From Lactarius indigo (lineage: Eukaryota > Basidiomycota > Agaricomycetes > Russulales > Russulaceae), in the NCBI GenBank assembly GCA_025766275.1, contig JAFKAC010000061.1:62001-126000 (forward strand): a DNA stretch of 64,000 bases. Reading direction: 5' to 3'. The position numbers were made by a program, and so were the translations under genes. The notes under the pieces are model-generated. The model searched no databases. It saw only the letters and a program-made list of their open reading frames with translations, and was not told where the DNA came from. This document shows, piece after piece, positions 21,323-30,558 of the stretch (its first letter is position 1; each line of letters starts with the position of its first letter).

Positions 21323-22602
21323 ATGACCTCGCGATCATCCTCCCCAGACAGCGCATATACGCGCCGCAAAAAAGGCCATGGAAGCCACAATCCCAACAGC
21401 CACTTGGAGAGGGCTTCGTCCGAAGAACTTCCCAGAGAGAGAGGAAAGCTCAAGACACCCCGCCAAAAAACGTGAGGGGTATTATTTAATCAACCTTATT
21501 AGTTAATAGCTGTTTAACTCTAGCTGCTCAAATCAGCAAGACAGAGTCTTTCAAGCGGAGTCTGAAATGCCCCCTTGCGCCACACTGTGCCACCTACCAT
21601 TTTTCCAAGCCACCAAACTAGACAGATGGAGCACTCGCCCAAGAACCCTCTACAGCTTCGGGCTGTCAAAGTTGGTAGGTGTCACACCCCCCTAAACACA
21701 CCCCAACCCCCTCAGGATGTGCCCCCTGCCCTCCCATGCAGGCTAACGCTCCCCCTTTAGAACCGAGTGTCTATGTGGCGCCTTTGGGCTGCACGCTTAC
21801 GGGCGCTTCTATCTCCATCAGTGACTATCTTCATGCCAAGCTGGTCCGGGAGGCTCTCGACGGCCCCCTCACTGACTGTGAGCCCTCTGACTCCCAGGGT
21901 GAACCCCCCGAGCTCCCCCCTGGGCGCCTGCAGCAACCCCCTCGCTTGCCTGAGCCACCCAGCTCTGCACTGCCAGCTACAGCCCCGCTCTCCAGGCACG
22001 AGAAGGAAAAGGTACGGAAGAAGGACCGGCGGAATAAAAAGCGCTCCATACAGCAGGCTGCAGCTGGCTCTGGCCCAGGCCTTAAACAGGTCGCAAAGAA
22101 GCGCCGTGCTGAGGCAGCTGCAGAGTCCCTGGAGCTGCCCTTCAGCATGGGCGTGGGCGTGCGGGTTACGAAGCCAGGCTGGATTGGAAGAAAAGCCACC
22201 GGCATGCCAAGGCGAGTATACGCAGTGGGGGAGCTCATAGGCGAATATGGCATGACTTGCTTTCCTTGGGATGGCAGGTGCGTCATGCATGGTGTCTTTT
22301 TTTTCAGGTTGCTCAATAGCGCTGCCCAGGCAAACCCACCCCCTCCTTGATAGGGAGAGGCGCATTATCGGGGTGCTTGTTGGCCAGCCCCGCGGCCAGG
22401 GCTGGGAGGCTGCCAAGGGTGAGGCCTTTGATGCCCTCAGGGTTGCGGCGGGGCAAATGTCCCTCACCGGCAAGGTGTCCTCTCACCGGTGTGGCACCTT
22501 TCCCTGTGTGGCCCACGGGATTTCTTTCGGGGGTGGGCAAGAGGTAGGCTCTCACCTTTCTCCCCTGGCCCGGTGCCCTCCATCTGTTTGTAGGAGCCTG
22601 GC
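21323..22602 (+). pseudogene. GC-rich hypothetical gene truncated by gypsy element 2
   Basis: A possible first exon starts at 21323 (MTSRSSSPDSAYTRRKKGHG) and ends at a donor near 21473. Further open blocks start at 21627 (MEHSPKNPLQLRAVKV) and 21741. They include a Lys/Arg-rich segment (KEKVRKKDRRNKKRS) and, after an intron near 22279-22308, a conserved-looking block with RIIGVLVGQPRGQGWEAAKG, HRCGTFPCVAHGISFGGGQE. This last block is familiar to me from repeated Agaricomycete hypothetical proteins, although I know no function. An intron at 22543-22593 is followed by nine coding bases (encoding EPG), and the LTR begins at 22603. The 3' end of the gene is not found on the other side of the element. 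Confidence 0.5.
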
Positions 22603-23074
22603 TGTAACGTCGTCACGACGTTAGCTCGACTTGAGCTCTATAGAGGCGGTAACAACTTAGCGGATGCTCTGAAGACACGAAGGTCCAAGCGCAGGCAATG
22701 GTGAACACTCGAAGGTGCACTACTTGAAGCGGGCGATATAGAGAGAGATAGAAAGAGAGAGAAAGAGAGAAGACACAAGTGACGATTCAAGAAGACCAAG
22801 ATGGCGTATCTTGGTCTTCACAAGACAGATTAAATACAAGTCGAGCAGGCTTTCAAGCGCTGCTATGAATCACGGTAGTGTAGCGTCCAACGTGTCGCGT
22901 AAGTAGCTCGAATCCTAATACTACTACTACTAGTATTAGTGGCGTAGTCCTCAGTCAGCAATCAGCGCGCAATCTCCTATTGTACTCGTAATCGCCTATC
23001 GTAAGTCCGCAACTAATCTACCTTACCGCCGTAGTTGCAACCGGTACAGTAAGGGTATGGGTCAAAACGTGACA
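22603..23074 (-). repeat. 3' LTR of gypsy element 2 (472 bp)
   Basis: On the minus strand it begins TGTCACGTTTTGACC and ends GACGACGTTACA. It contains GTATTTAATC (TATA-like) followed by ATCTTGGTCTTC, the presumed transcript start. U3 holds the inverted repeat CTAATACTA/TAGTATTAG (22913-22938). It lacks 34 bp present in the other LTR, between two similar copies of GACACGAAGGTCCA, the pattern expected of a deletion between short direct repeats. Confidence 0.92.
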
Positions 23075-23105
23075 TCACCTCCTCTTCTAGCGTGAGACCC
23101 CTGGC

Positions 23106-26100
23106 TCACCGAAAGTCGCGTGCCGGCCAATCGCGCTGTTCATCGGCAATGCGCTCTAACGCGGTGGCGCGCTCCAAGCGGTAGATCGCGTCGTGCCGAT
23201 CGTCTTGCGCACACTCGATCATGGTGCGGAGTTGACTCACCCTCGCCCGAAGTCGATCCAGCTCGTAGCTGGCCGCGCGGAAGCGCGTAACTTCCGCGGT
23301 GAGCGACTCGTCGTTGATGCGATTGAGCGCGCGGTTGGTGATCTTGTCTGCCTCGAAGATGACGAGGTCCTCGTGCGGATACGTGGGGCGGAGCGCCGCG
23401 GATACGTGAGGTTCTGCATAGAAGGGCTTACCATAGACGTGTGGCGAGCCCGGTATAACCCCTAATATGAGGGGGTCTGCCCCTCCAATGATCTGGACGT
23501 GTGATGCGTCCCTCTCTACTCCGTCTGGCCCGGTGATGGGGTATCGAATGTGATGGGGTCGTCGGTTCGCCCGGAACCCTTCAGGCGCAATGACATGCGC
23601 GGGGTCCTCGGCGGCAGTGAACGGACGGTGATCGGCGGCACCAGGCACACGCACACGTCCTCGATACATGGGGGACCCGTCGGAGTAGACGAGCCAGGGC
23701 GTGATGAGGGGATTATCAGGGTCACGTTTCGTTCGAAGGAAGGTGTGTCTCGCCGGGTAATAATCTTCGTCGTCATGGCCAGCCTCAGCTGCCGCCATCA
23801 CTGCCGTCGCTCGCGCATCTCCCTCAGTCGGGCCGCTGCCGAGTCCAGCTGCTCCTTCTGCCACGCTGCTGCCACCCTCTTCCAGCCCTCCAACTCGTAC
23901 TCCATCAGCGCTTGAACGCTGGTCATTGCTCGGGAAAACTCCGCGAACGCCGATGAGGTCGTCGCTTGGGGGGATAGCGGCGATGGGTTCGCGCTCGCCG
24001 CGATCGTTTCGGAAGACGTGGACGACGGCTCGGTTGTCGTCAGGGGTGGTCGTCGGGTCTGGGAATCTGGTGACGACGTTGATCCATTCTTGTGCGGTGA
24101 TGGGCCCCTCTGCTGGTGCAAGAGGTGTCCATGGCGTGAGCTGAGTGTTGGGAACTTTGGTGTCGCTGTCCTCTGCTGAGAGGGCGCGGGCGTCTTCTGC
24201 AAGGGAGTCGAGGAGTTGCGCCTGTGTGACATGTCGCAGTGGAGAAGTGGGCATGAGAGTAATGGCTGAGCGAAGGAAGAGGGGATGACTGTCCTCCGCT
24301 CGAGCGACTCCCACTTTATCTCTTCTACCGTGGGTTTGCGCTTCCTGATACAGGCGAAGCACTTCCGGCGCAAAGACGTCGTCTTTGTTGACCCACTGGT
24401 TCTCCGAGTCTGGGTATCCCTTCCATTTGATCAAGTATTGAAGGCATCTTCCTCTGCCGAAATGCCGAGTGTCTAGAATGGCCTCGACTTCATACTCCTC
24501 TTCTCCATCTATCAGTTCGGGCGGTGGTCGTGTGAAGTTTTCTCCGTGCAAGGAAGTTTGCTTGTACGGTGTGAGAAGATCGATGTGAAACACTGGGTGG
24601 ATGTTCCACTGCGTGGGAAGTTCCAATCGATAGTTGTAAGGGGACATCACCTGTATCACCCGAAAGGGTCCGTGGCGTCGCGCCGCTAATCTTGCTGTGG
24701 GCTGATTGGTTCGGAGATGTTTGCCCTCGAGCCATACAAGGTCGTTGATGCTGAATTTGGGCGTATCTTTGTTGCGTACCCATGACTCTTGCGCCTTCTT
24801 TATAAGGCGTTGGGCGCCGTCTCTAGCTTCTTTTAGCTGTGTCAGTCGCGCGGTTGCGAGGGGAATGGGAGATGGCTTATCCGTCCAGTCCGCTTGTGGG
24901 TTATACCCCATCAGAAGTTGGAACAGCGACTCTTTAGTATGTTCATGTGGCCAGTTGTTGTGCGCAAATTCGGCGATTGGCAGATAAGCTTCCCAGTTGT
25001 CTTGCCACTCATTTACCCAGAATCGTAGGTACTGTTCCAGCCACTGGTTAGTTCGCTCGGACTGTCCATCAGTACGTGGGTGATATGCGGTTGATATATT
25101 CTGTTGAATCCCCAGAATGCGGCATACTTCTCTGGTAAACTTGGATGTGAAGCGTGGGTCGCGGTCACTTATTATTTTGCGCGGCAATCCGAAGCGTTTG
25201 AACACATGGGCGACATACAGAGTCGCCGTTTCTTCTGCGGTGATTTCTTCTTGGCATGGGATAAAGATTGAGGCCTTGCTGCAGTCGTGGTCTGTGACAG
25301 TTAGTATACTGTCATACCCCTTGGAGACGGGGAGTTTGGTGATGAAGTCCATGGCCACCGTGTGGAACGGCATGGCTTCCAGTATTGGCATGATGGGATG
25401 CAGCGCAGCTCGTATGGGCCTCGTGTTGACTTTATTCCTTTGGCATTCTGCGCATCCTTGTACGTATTCATATACGTCTCTTCGGAGTCGCGGCCACCAG
25501 TAGTGTCTCTCCAGGATGCGTTGAGTTTTCGCAATTCCCGGATGGCCATGTATTGGCAAGTCATGATGGTCGTGTATTAGTACTCGTTGAGTCGACGCTG
25601 GCCCTGTGATTACGAACCTGCCATCCTTGTACCATTCTCCTTGTATTTTCTTAAGGCAATGAGGGTCGATCCATATCTTGATCACCTCTTCGTCTTGTTG
25701 GTGACGTGGTTGTAGTAGATTTGGGTTGGCGACGAAGGTTCGCGCGGTGTTAAGGGTTCGTACAAAGATTTCGGGGGGCAGGACCACTACTTCGCTGTTG
25801 TCCTCGACGCCTTGGTCGTAATCCGGTCGTCTGGACAGTGCATCTGCCCGCCCGTTGTTCTTTCCCTTAATGTGATGAATCTCGAAGTCGTATTCAGAAA
25901 GTTCGAGTACTTCCCTGGCGACTCGCCTGCTGATCTTCTGTGGTGACTTCCAGTACTGTAGGTTTAGATGGTCCGAATAAATTTTAATCTTGTGGGGGGC
26001 ACCTGCGAGAAGTGGTCGCCAGTTCCGTAGGGCCTTAACTATTGCGAGCAGCTCTAGGTCGTAGATGTCGTAATTTCTTTCGGCTTCGGAAAGCGTCGCC

Positions 26101-27845
26101 GAGTAGTAACCTATGGGATGTCGCTTGCCGTCAGATTTCTTTTGCAGTAATACGGCTCCCACCGCATAGCCCGAAGTGTCTACTTCTAATTCGAATGGAT
26201 CTTGAAGGACGGGGTGTGCTAGCACCGGTTCTTCCGTCACGAGTCGTTTTAGGGTGTTAAACGCCTTTTCTTCTTCTTCAGTCCATCGCCATTCTTCGTT
26301 CTTTCGTGTTAGTTTAGTGAGTGGCTTAGCGTGAGTTGCGAAACCGCGGATAAAGAGTCTGTAAAAGTTACAGAAGCCGAGGAACGAACGGACGTCTTTG
26401 ACTTTTGTTGGTGTTGGCCAGTCCTTGATTCCTTGAACTTTTACAGGGTCCATTCGGGTCACCCCCCTTTCAAGGATTACCCCCAGGTAATCCATCTGCG
26501 GTTGATGGAACAGGCACTTCTCGAGCTTGAAGTAGAGGTCGTGTTCCTCCGCAACGTGCAAAACATCGCGGACAGCGTCTATATGGGCCGCTAGATCGTG
26601 ATCAAAGTGAGTAGCGATTCCAATATCGTCCATGTAGACGCGTATAGTAGTGCCCAGTCGTTCGTGCTTCGCTATGGTGTCGCGATAGATGTGGTTCATC
26701 ATGGCTTGGAAAGTGGCGGGGGAGTTGGTGAGCCCGAAGAACATGACCGTGGGTTCGAAGAGGCCGAATTTAGTTTTGAATGCTGCCTTTTCCTGATCGC
26801 CGTCGCGGATATGTATGTTGTTGTAGCCCCATCGGATGTCGAGTTTTGTGTAGATGTGGGCATTGCTGAGGTCAAGGATGAGGTCCTGTATTAACAGTAG
26901 CGGGTATTGGTTCCGAATGGTGTGGGAGTTGATGACCCGGTAGTCCTGCACTGGGCGTAGTTTTCCGTCCTTCTTTTTAATGAAGAAGAAGGATGATGCG
27001 TATGGAGAGATAGAGGGGCGCAGATACCCCTGCTTCAGTTTCTCCTCGAGAAACTCTTTGAGTTCGCCCTCTTCTTTTTGGGTCATAGGGTAGATTTTGC
27101 AGTCGATGGCGGCCGGCGCGGATGGTTTGAAGTCTATTGCATGATCCCACGGCCTTGCCGGGGGGAAGCGATGCGAGGCTTGCTCGTTGAAAAGTCTGGC
27201 AAACATTGCGTATTCCTGAGGGAGTACTGCCGCCATTTGTTGTTGTTTTGCTTGTATGGCCAGCTCCGTCGAGGTGGTGGCTCTAGCGAACGTTTCTTCC
27301 TCCAGTTCCCGCACAATGTCTTCCTTTTCAGCCATAATGAGGGCTCGAATGGTCGTTGTTGATAGCAGTGCTTCGGTAGTTGCTAACACAACTGGCTGCA
27401 TATCGGGGTGTATGGTGGCAGTGGCCCAACTAATCATTGGTTCGAATGCGCTTAGCCATGGATAGCCCAGCACCATGTCTTCGCTTCCCAAGTCGGTGAC
27501 CAGGAAGGTCATTTGCTTTATTTGTCCCCGTGTTTTCACCTCTAGGTTAACATAATGAGTGATTAACCCAGCTTTATTCTCCGTGTTGTCTATATTCCAT
27601 ATTTTGCGAGGTGTGCTCAGCGGCTGTGTCTGGATATCAGCCCTTTTTGCCAAGCTGGGTCGGATGAAGTTATCGGTTGCGCCAGAGTCGACTAGCGCAT
27701 TTGTTTCAGTCGTTTGGTAATTCGTACGGACAGTCACTGGAATTCTCATAGATCGGTAGCGTGTTGTCACAATTACAGAATTACATTGAAGAGCCCTCAC
27801 CCAGACTGATGGGTTTAGGCATCCCGAAAACCCTCTTTTCCCCAT
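23106..27845 (-). CDS. Pol polyprotein of gypsy element 2 (protease, RT, RNase H, integrase, chromodomain)
   Basis: An uninterrupted minus-strand frame of 1,579 codons. Domains in order: aspartic protease (ALVDSGATDNF, about residue 50), reverse transcriptase with FFGLTNSPATFQAMMN and VYMDDIGIA (about residue 405), and RNase H (EVDTSGYAVGAVLL). Integrase follows with the zinc region (HDHHDLPIHGHPG...CAECQRNK), core motifs AMDFITKLP, SDRDPRF and [14 protein letters not shown], and then a chromodomain (RCLQYLIKWKGYPDSENQWV, about residue 1160). A tail of about 380 residues ends in a coiled-coil-like segment (IYRLERATALERIADEQRDW). It is probably made by -1 frameshifting from gag at the heptamer 27836-27842, although an ATG at 27845 is also available here. 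Integration is likely guided to chromatin by the chromodomain. Confidence 0.93.
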   Translation of the reverse strand: MGKRGFSGCLNPSVWVRALQCNSVIVTTRYRSMRIPVTVRTNYQTTETNALVDSGATDNFIRPSLAKRADIQTQPLSTPRKIWNIDNTENKAGLITHYVNLEVKTRGQIKQMTFLVTDLGSEDMVLGYPWLSAFEPMISWATATIHPDMQPVVLATTEALLSTTTIRALIMAEKEDIVRELEEETFARATTSTELAIQAKQQQMAAVLPQEYAMFARLFNEQASHRFPPARPWDHAIDFKPSAPAAIDCKIYPMTQKEEGELKEFLEEKLKQGYLRPSISPYASSFFFIKKKDGKLRPVQDYRVINSHTIRNQYPLLLIQDLILDLSNAHIYTKLDIRWGYNNIHIRDGDQEKAAFKTKFGLFEPTVMFFGLTNSPATFQAMMNHIYRDTIAKHERLGTTIRVYMDDIGIATHFDHDLAAHIDAVRDVLHVAEEHDLYFKLEKCLFHQPQMDYLGVILERGVTRMDPVKVQGIKDWPTPTKVKDVRSFLGFCNFYRLFIRGFATHAKPLTKLTRKNEEWRWTEEEEKAFNTLKRLVTEEPVLAHPVLQDPFELEVDTSGYAVGAVLLQKKSDGKRHPIGYYSATLSEAERNYDIYDLELLAIVKALRNWRPLLAGAPHKIKIYSDHLNLQYWKSPQKISRRVAREVLELSEYDFEIHHIKGKNNGRADALSRRPDYDQGVEDNSEVVVLPPEIFVRTLNTARTFVANPNLLQPRHQQDEEVIKIWIDPHCLKKIQGEWYKDGRFVITGPASTQRVLIHDHHDLPIHGHPGIAKTQRILERHYWWPRLRRDVYEYVQGCAECQRNKVNTRPIRAALHPIMPILEAMPFHTVAMDFITKLPVSKGYDSILTVTDHDCSKASIFIPCQEEITAEETATLYVAHVFKRFGLPRKIISDRDPRFTSKFTREVCRILGIQQNISTAYHPRTDGQSERTNQWLEQYLRFWVNEWQDNWEAYLPIAEFAHNNWPHEHTKESLFQLLMGYNPQADWTDKPSPIPLATARLTQLKEARDGAQRLIKKAQESWVRNKDTPKFSINDLVWLEGKHLRTNQPTARLAARRHGPFRVIQVMSPYNYRLELPTQWNIHPVFHIDLLTPYKQTSLHGENFTRPPPELIDGEEEYEVEAILDTRHFGRGRCLQYLIKWKGYPDSENQWVNKDDVFAPEVLRLYQEAQTHGRRDKVGVARAEDSHPLFLRSAITLMPTSPLRHVTQAQLLDSLAEDARALSAEDSDTKVPNTQLTPWTPLAPAEGPITAQEWINVVTRFPDPTTTPDDNRAVVHVFRNDRGEREPIAAIPPSDDLIGVRGVFPSNDQRSSADGVRVGGLEEGGSSVAEGAAGLGSGPTEGDARATAVMAAAEAGHDDEDYYPARHTFLRTKRDPDNPLITPWLVYSDGSPMYRGRVRVPGAADHRPFTAAEDPAHVIAPEGFRANRRPHHIRYPITGPDGVERDASHVQIIGGADPLILGVIPGSPHVYGKPFYAEPHVSAALRPTYPHEDLVIFEADKITNRALNRINDESLTAEVTRFRAASYELDRLRARVSQLRTMIECAQDDRHDAIYRLERATALERIADEQRDWPARDFR
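23798..24232 (-). CDS. Overlapping ORF (+1 to pol) in element 2: putative coiled-coil protein
   Basis: It lies entirely inside the pol tail, in the +1 frame, with ATG at 24232 (MSHRRNSSTPLQKTPAPSQQ) and 144 codons. The first two thirds are Ser/Thr/Pro-rich. The end is a strongly helical, charged block (FAEFSRAMTSVQAL, WQKEQLDSAAARLREMRERR). The same layout occurs in element 3 starting at a matching ATG (MSPKR...STPL), with 43 of 49 identical residues in the helical block against 35 of 51 in the overlapping pol frame. It is hence likely to be translated, possibly from a separate RNA or by reinitiation. The function is unknown. Confidence 0.6.
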   Translation of the reverse strand: MSHRRNSSTPLQKTPAPSQQRTATPKFPTLSSRHGHLLHQQRGPSPHKNGSTSSPDSQTRRPPLTTTEPSSTSSETIAASANPSPLSPQATTSSAFAEFSRAMTSVQALMEYELEGWKRVAAAWQKEQLDSAAARLREMRERRQ

Positions 27846-29888
27846 AGATCTTGAAGTATAAGATCTTTTACTTCATCCGTACTGTTGGCCACCTGTGTGA
27901 GCCATTCTTTGGCCTGTTCTCCCGCTGTTTTCGTGCTTGCCGCGTTGATTTGTGGTGTGGGCGTTACGCTTGGCGCCGGCGACATATACCCCGGCAGCGA
28001 CGGCGCGTACTGTGAGACGGGTCCTTGAGGATATCCCATAGTTTCGGTCATGCGGCTGCTGGATGAGGCAGCCTGCCACTGCTGCTGCGCACGCGGATAT
28101 GGGCAATTTCGTGAGAGGTGGCCAGGAGCGTGACAGTTATAGCAAAGGACATTCCTTAGGTCCCTTCGAGATCCTCCTCTCCCTCGTCCTCTAGCTCCTG
28201 GTCCTCCTCTTGGCGGGAATGGTGGTGTAGGCCAGTCGTGGTGTGGCAGTTTGTTGAAATCGATGTTTTCGGACCCTGCGAGCCTCACCTTTGCACGGTC
28301 AGCCGAGGTGTCCATCGCCCACGGGTTAGTTTGTGGCAGGTTCTGCGGGAGTGTCCATCCCACATTGCCGCCCTGCTTCTTTGGTTGCGTTGTTGTATTT
28401 TTGTATTCATTGAGTCGCGCTTTGAGGTGGATATAGTTCTTCTGCCACTTAAGGACTGCCCTTTTCCAGTCGTCAAACGTGACGGGGTCGTCGAACTGGA
28501 ACGCGTTCTTGAACAGTTCCTTGGGGAGACCCGACGTAAAGAGGTCGATGGTTTGGGGTTCATTGAGACGGTAGTGAGCTTTCCGTGCAAGCTGTTCAAA
28601 GTCATTGACGTACTTGTCAATGTCTTCTCCCGTCATTTTGTAACCTTTCCGTAGTATAGCTTGGGCTTGTTCCCTTTCTAGCGTGTTTTCGAACCTCTGG
28701 CTGAATCCATCGGCTACGGCGTTCCATAGGTCGCGAGTATAGGGACTTATTCCCCGTTGTATCTGCCTGTTGAGCCAGTTTAGGAAGGATAGAACCCATT
28801 CGCTGACTGCTCCGCCTTTGATGTAGGAAAGAAACAGAAGGCATCTTCTGTAGTCGTTGCGCATGATAGGGGCGTCCAAGTTCATGCCCCAGTAGACATG
28901 CCACTGCGTTAGGAATTGATCTACTTTGAGTCTGTCTCCGTCAAAAATGGAAGGTGGCTCGCCGGTTAGTTTTTCGTTATGATGTCCTCTTCCTCCGGCA
29001 TCTCCACCACCTCCTCCTCCTCTGCCATCGCCTCCTCCACCTCCTGGTGGTCCCGTGGGTGGCATTCTTGGTGGTTCGGTTCTTCGTAGATCAAACGGGA
29101 TACCTCCCCCTGGTGGCGGTGGCGGGTCTTCGCCCAGTCCTCCACTTCCCGGTGGGAGGTCTAGTGCGGGTTGTCGTCCGGATGGGGGGTCTCCTCAATC
29201 TGACCCTATTGCTCGAAATATGGCTGCGTCATCTGCAGTCATTCGTACACCGGTTTCAGGGTTAATGGGCATGAGGATTTCTCGTGCTTCTTCTCGTATT
29301 GCGCGCGCTTCTTCGATCGCGACTTCTTCCATTGCTCTTGTTATTGTCGCCATAATGGCTGGTGATCGGATGTGAATTGGCTCTGGTTCGGTAATGTGTG
29401 CGGACTCAGCTCGTTCGATGAGGAGATCTTGTATTGCTCCTCCGCTAGTTTCTGTTTGATTTGGCTCTCGTCCTTCACTCTCGTCTTGGCTTTGCTCCTC
29501 TTCTTCTTCTGATATCACTTCTCCAGTAGAGTGTTCTCGTACTTGCCCGTCGATGGGGCCCCAATCTGCTCGGCTGTTTAGTTCTCGGGCGTCGATATCG
29601 CACTGGTATCTAGGTCCTGCTGGTCGTATGACGTCCCACTGGGAATCTATGGGATTCCACGTAACCTCTGTCCAACACAAGTGGTCGAAGTTGAACTCAA
29701 CTGGTCAGAACCTACTAGGTCCGTTGAACTCCACAAAATATCCGGTTTCTTCTTGTCTTTCCCTCCAACTAGCGGCTTGTAGAAAGCGCGTGGGGACGTT
29801 ACGTTCTCCTCTTCTTGGGATCGAGTATGGACGGAAGCTCGTCCACTGGTCTCTTGTTGTTACGGCCACGGTGGGATCTTGGTCTTAA
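27815..29888 (-). pseudogene. Gag of gypsy element 2, with two in-frame stops
   Basis: Read on the minus strand from just inside the 5' LTR, the protein follows element 3 Gag closely. It has capsid-type sequence (DQFLTQWHVYWGMNLDAPIM) and a CCHC zinc knuckle (CYNCHAPGHLSRNC, near 28150-28110). TGA codons interrupt it at 29705-29707 (element 3 has Arg-Phe-Arg-Pro at this place) and 29195-29197. The last 417 codons (29065-27815) remain open. Unless stops are suppressed, full-length Gag cannot be made, so this copy would need Gag from another element. Confidence 0.88.
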
Positions 29889-30394
29889 TGTAACGTCGTC
29901 ACGACGTTAGCTTGACTTGAGCTCTATAGAGGCGGTAACAACTTAGCGGATGCTCTGAAGACACGGAGGTCCAGGCGTGACAAATATCTTGACGACACGA
30001 AGGTCCAAGCGCAGGCAATGGTGAACACTCGAAGGTGCACTACTTGAAGCGGGCGATATAGAGAGAGATGGAAAGAGAGAGAAAGAGAGAAGACACAAGT
30101 GACGATTCAAGAAGACCAAGATGGCGTATCTTGGTCTTCACAAGACAGATTAAATACAAGTCGAGCAGGCTGTCAAGCGCTGCTATGAATCACGGTAGTG
30201 TAGCGTCCAACGTGTCGCGTAAGTAGCTCGAATCCTAATACTACTACTACTAGTATTAGTGGCGTAGTCCTCAGTCAGCAATCAGCGCGCAATCTCCTAT
30301 TGTACTCGTAATCGCCTATCGTAAGTCCGCAACTAATCTACCTTACCGCCGTAGTTGCAACCGGTACAGTAAGGGTATGGGTCAAAACGTGACA
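29889..30394 (-). repeat. 5' LTR of gypsy element 2 (506 bp)
   Basis: It is the partner of 22603-23074, identical except for about three substitutions and 34 extra bases. Just inside it, on the minus strand, the first bases of the body read ATTAAGACCAAGATCCC. AAGACCAAGAT is complementary to ATCTTGGTCTT at the presumed start of the transcript in the LTR, so it is a candidate self-priming site. Confidence 0.92.
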
Positions 30395-30444
30395 AGGGGG
30401 TTGGTCCCTGAGTAAGTGACGGGGAAATAAGGACGAAAAAATAC

Positions 30445-30558
30445 CTCGATTGGCTTGAAGGCTCGCCAGAATTCCTGCTTGTAACCGAGCTCGGCGAGTA
30501 GCTCTTCATCAGCACTGGCAATGGCTTGTTTGCGCCGTTTTCGAATGTCTGCTGACAT
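30445..30558 (-). pseudogene. First exon of an amino-acid permease (APC family), orphaned
   Basis: Minus-strand ATG at 30558 opens a 38-codon exon (MSADIRKRRKQAIASADEEL; then LAELGYKQEFWRAFKPIE). It ends at 30445 with a donor GTATTTTTT. The motif of acidic residues, then LAELGYKQEF-R-F-P(L/I)E, is the usual N-terminal cytosolic segment of fungal GABA/amino-acid permeases, before the first membrane span. The next bases are an intron start, and at 30394 the LTR of element 2 begins. No membrane-span exons are found on the other side of the element, so the rest of the gene is elsewhere. Confidence 0.62.

Larger units (their letters stand above)
22603..30394 (-). mobile_element. Near-complete Ty3/gypsy chromovirus (element 2)
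   Basis: Two LTRs (22603-23074 and 29889-30394) flank a gag-pol body on the minus strand, 7,792 bp in all. Pol is open; gag has two stops. The LTRs differ by about three substitutions and one 34-bp indel by eye, so the insertion is fairly young. The flanks (CTGGC on the left, AGGGG on the right) do not form a target-site duplication. Different genes are cut on the two sides, which suggests rearrangement through the element. Confidence 0.93.

Noticed and set aside
21757..22555. Long minus-strand frames over the GC-rich gene
   Set aside because: They are shadows caused by high GC. The plus-strand blocks have introns and family-like motifs.
23550..29375. Plus-strand frames across gypsy element 2
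   Set aside because: They are antisense shadows of pol and gag. None has its own recognisable domain.
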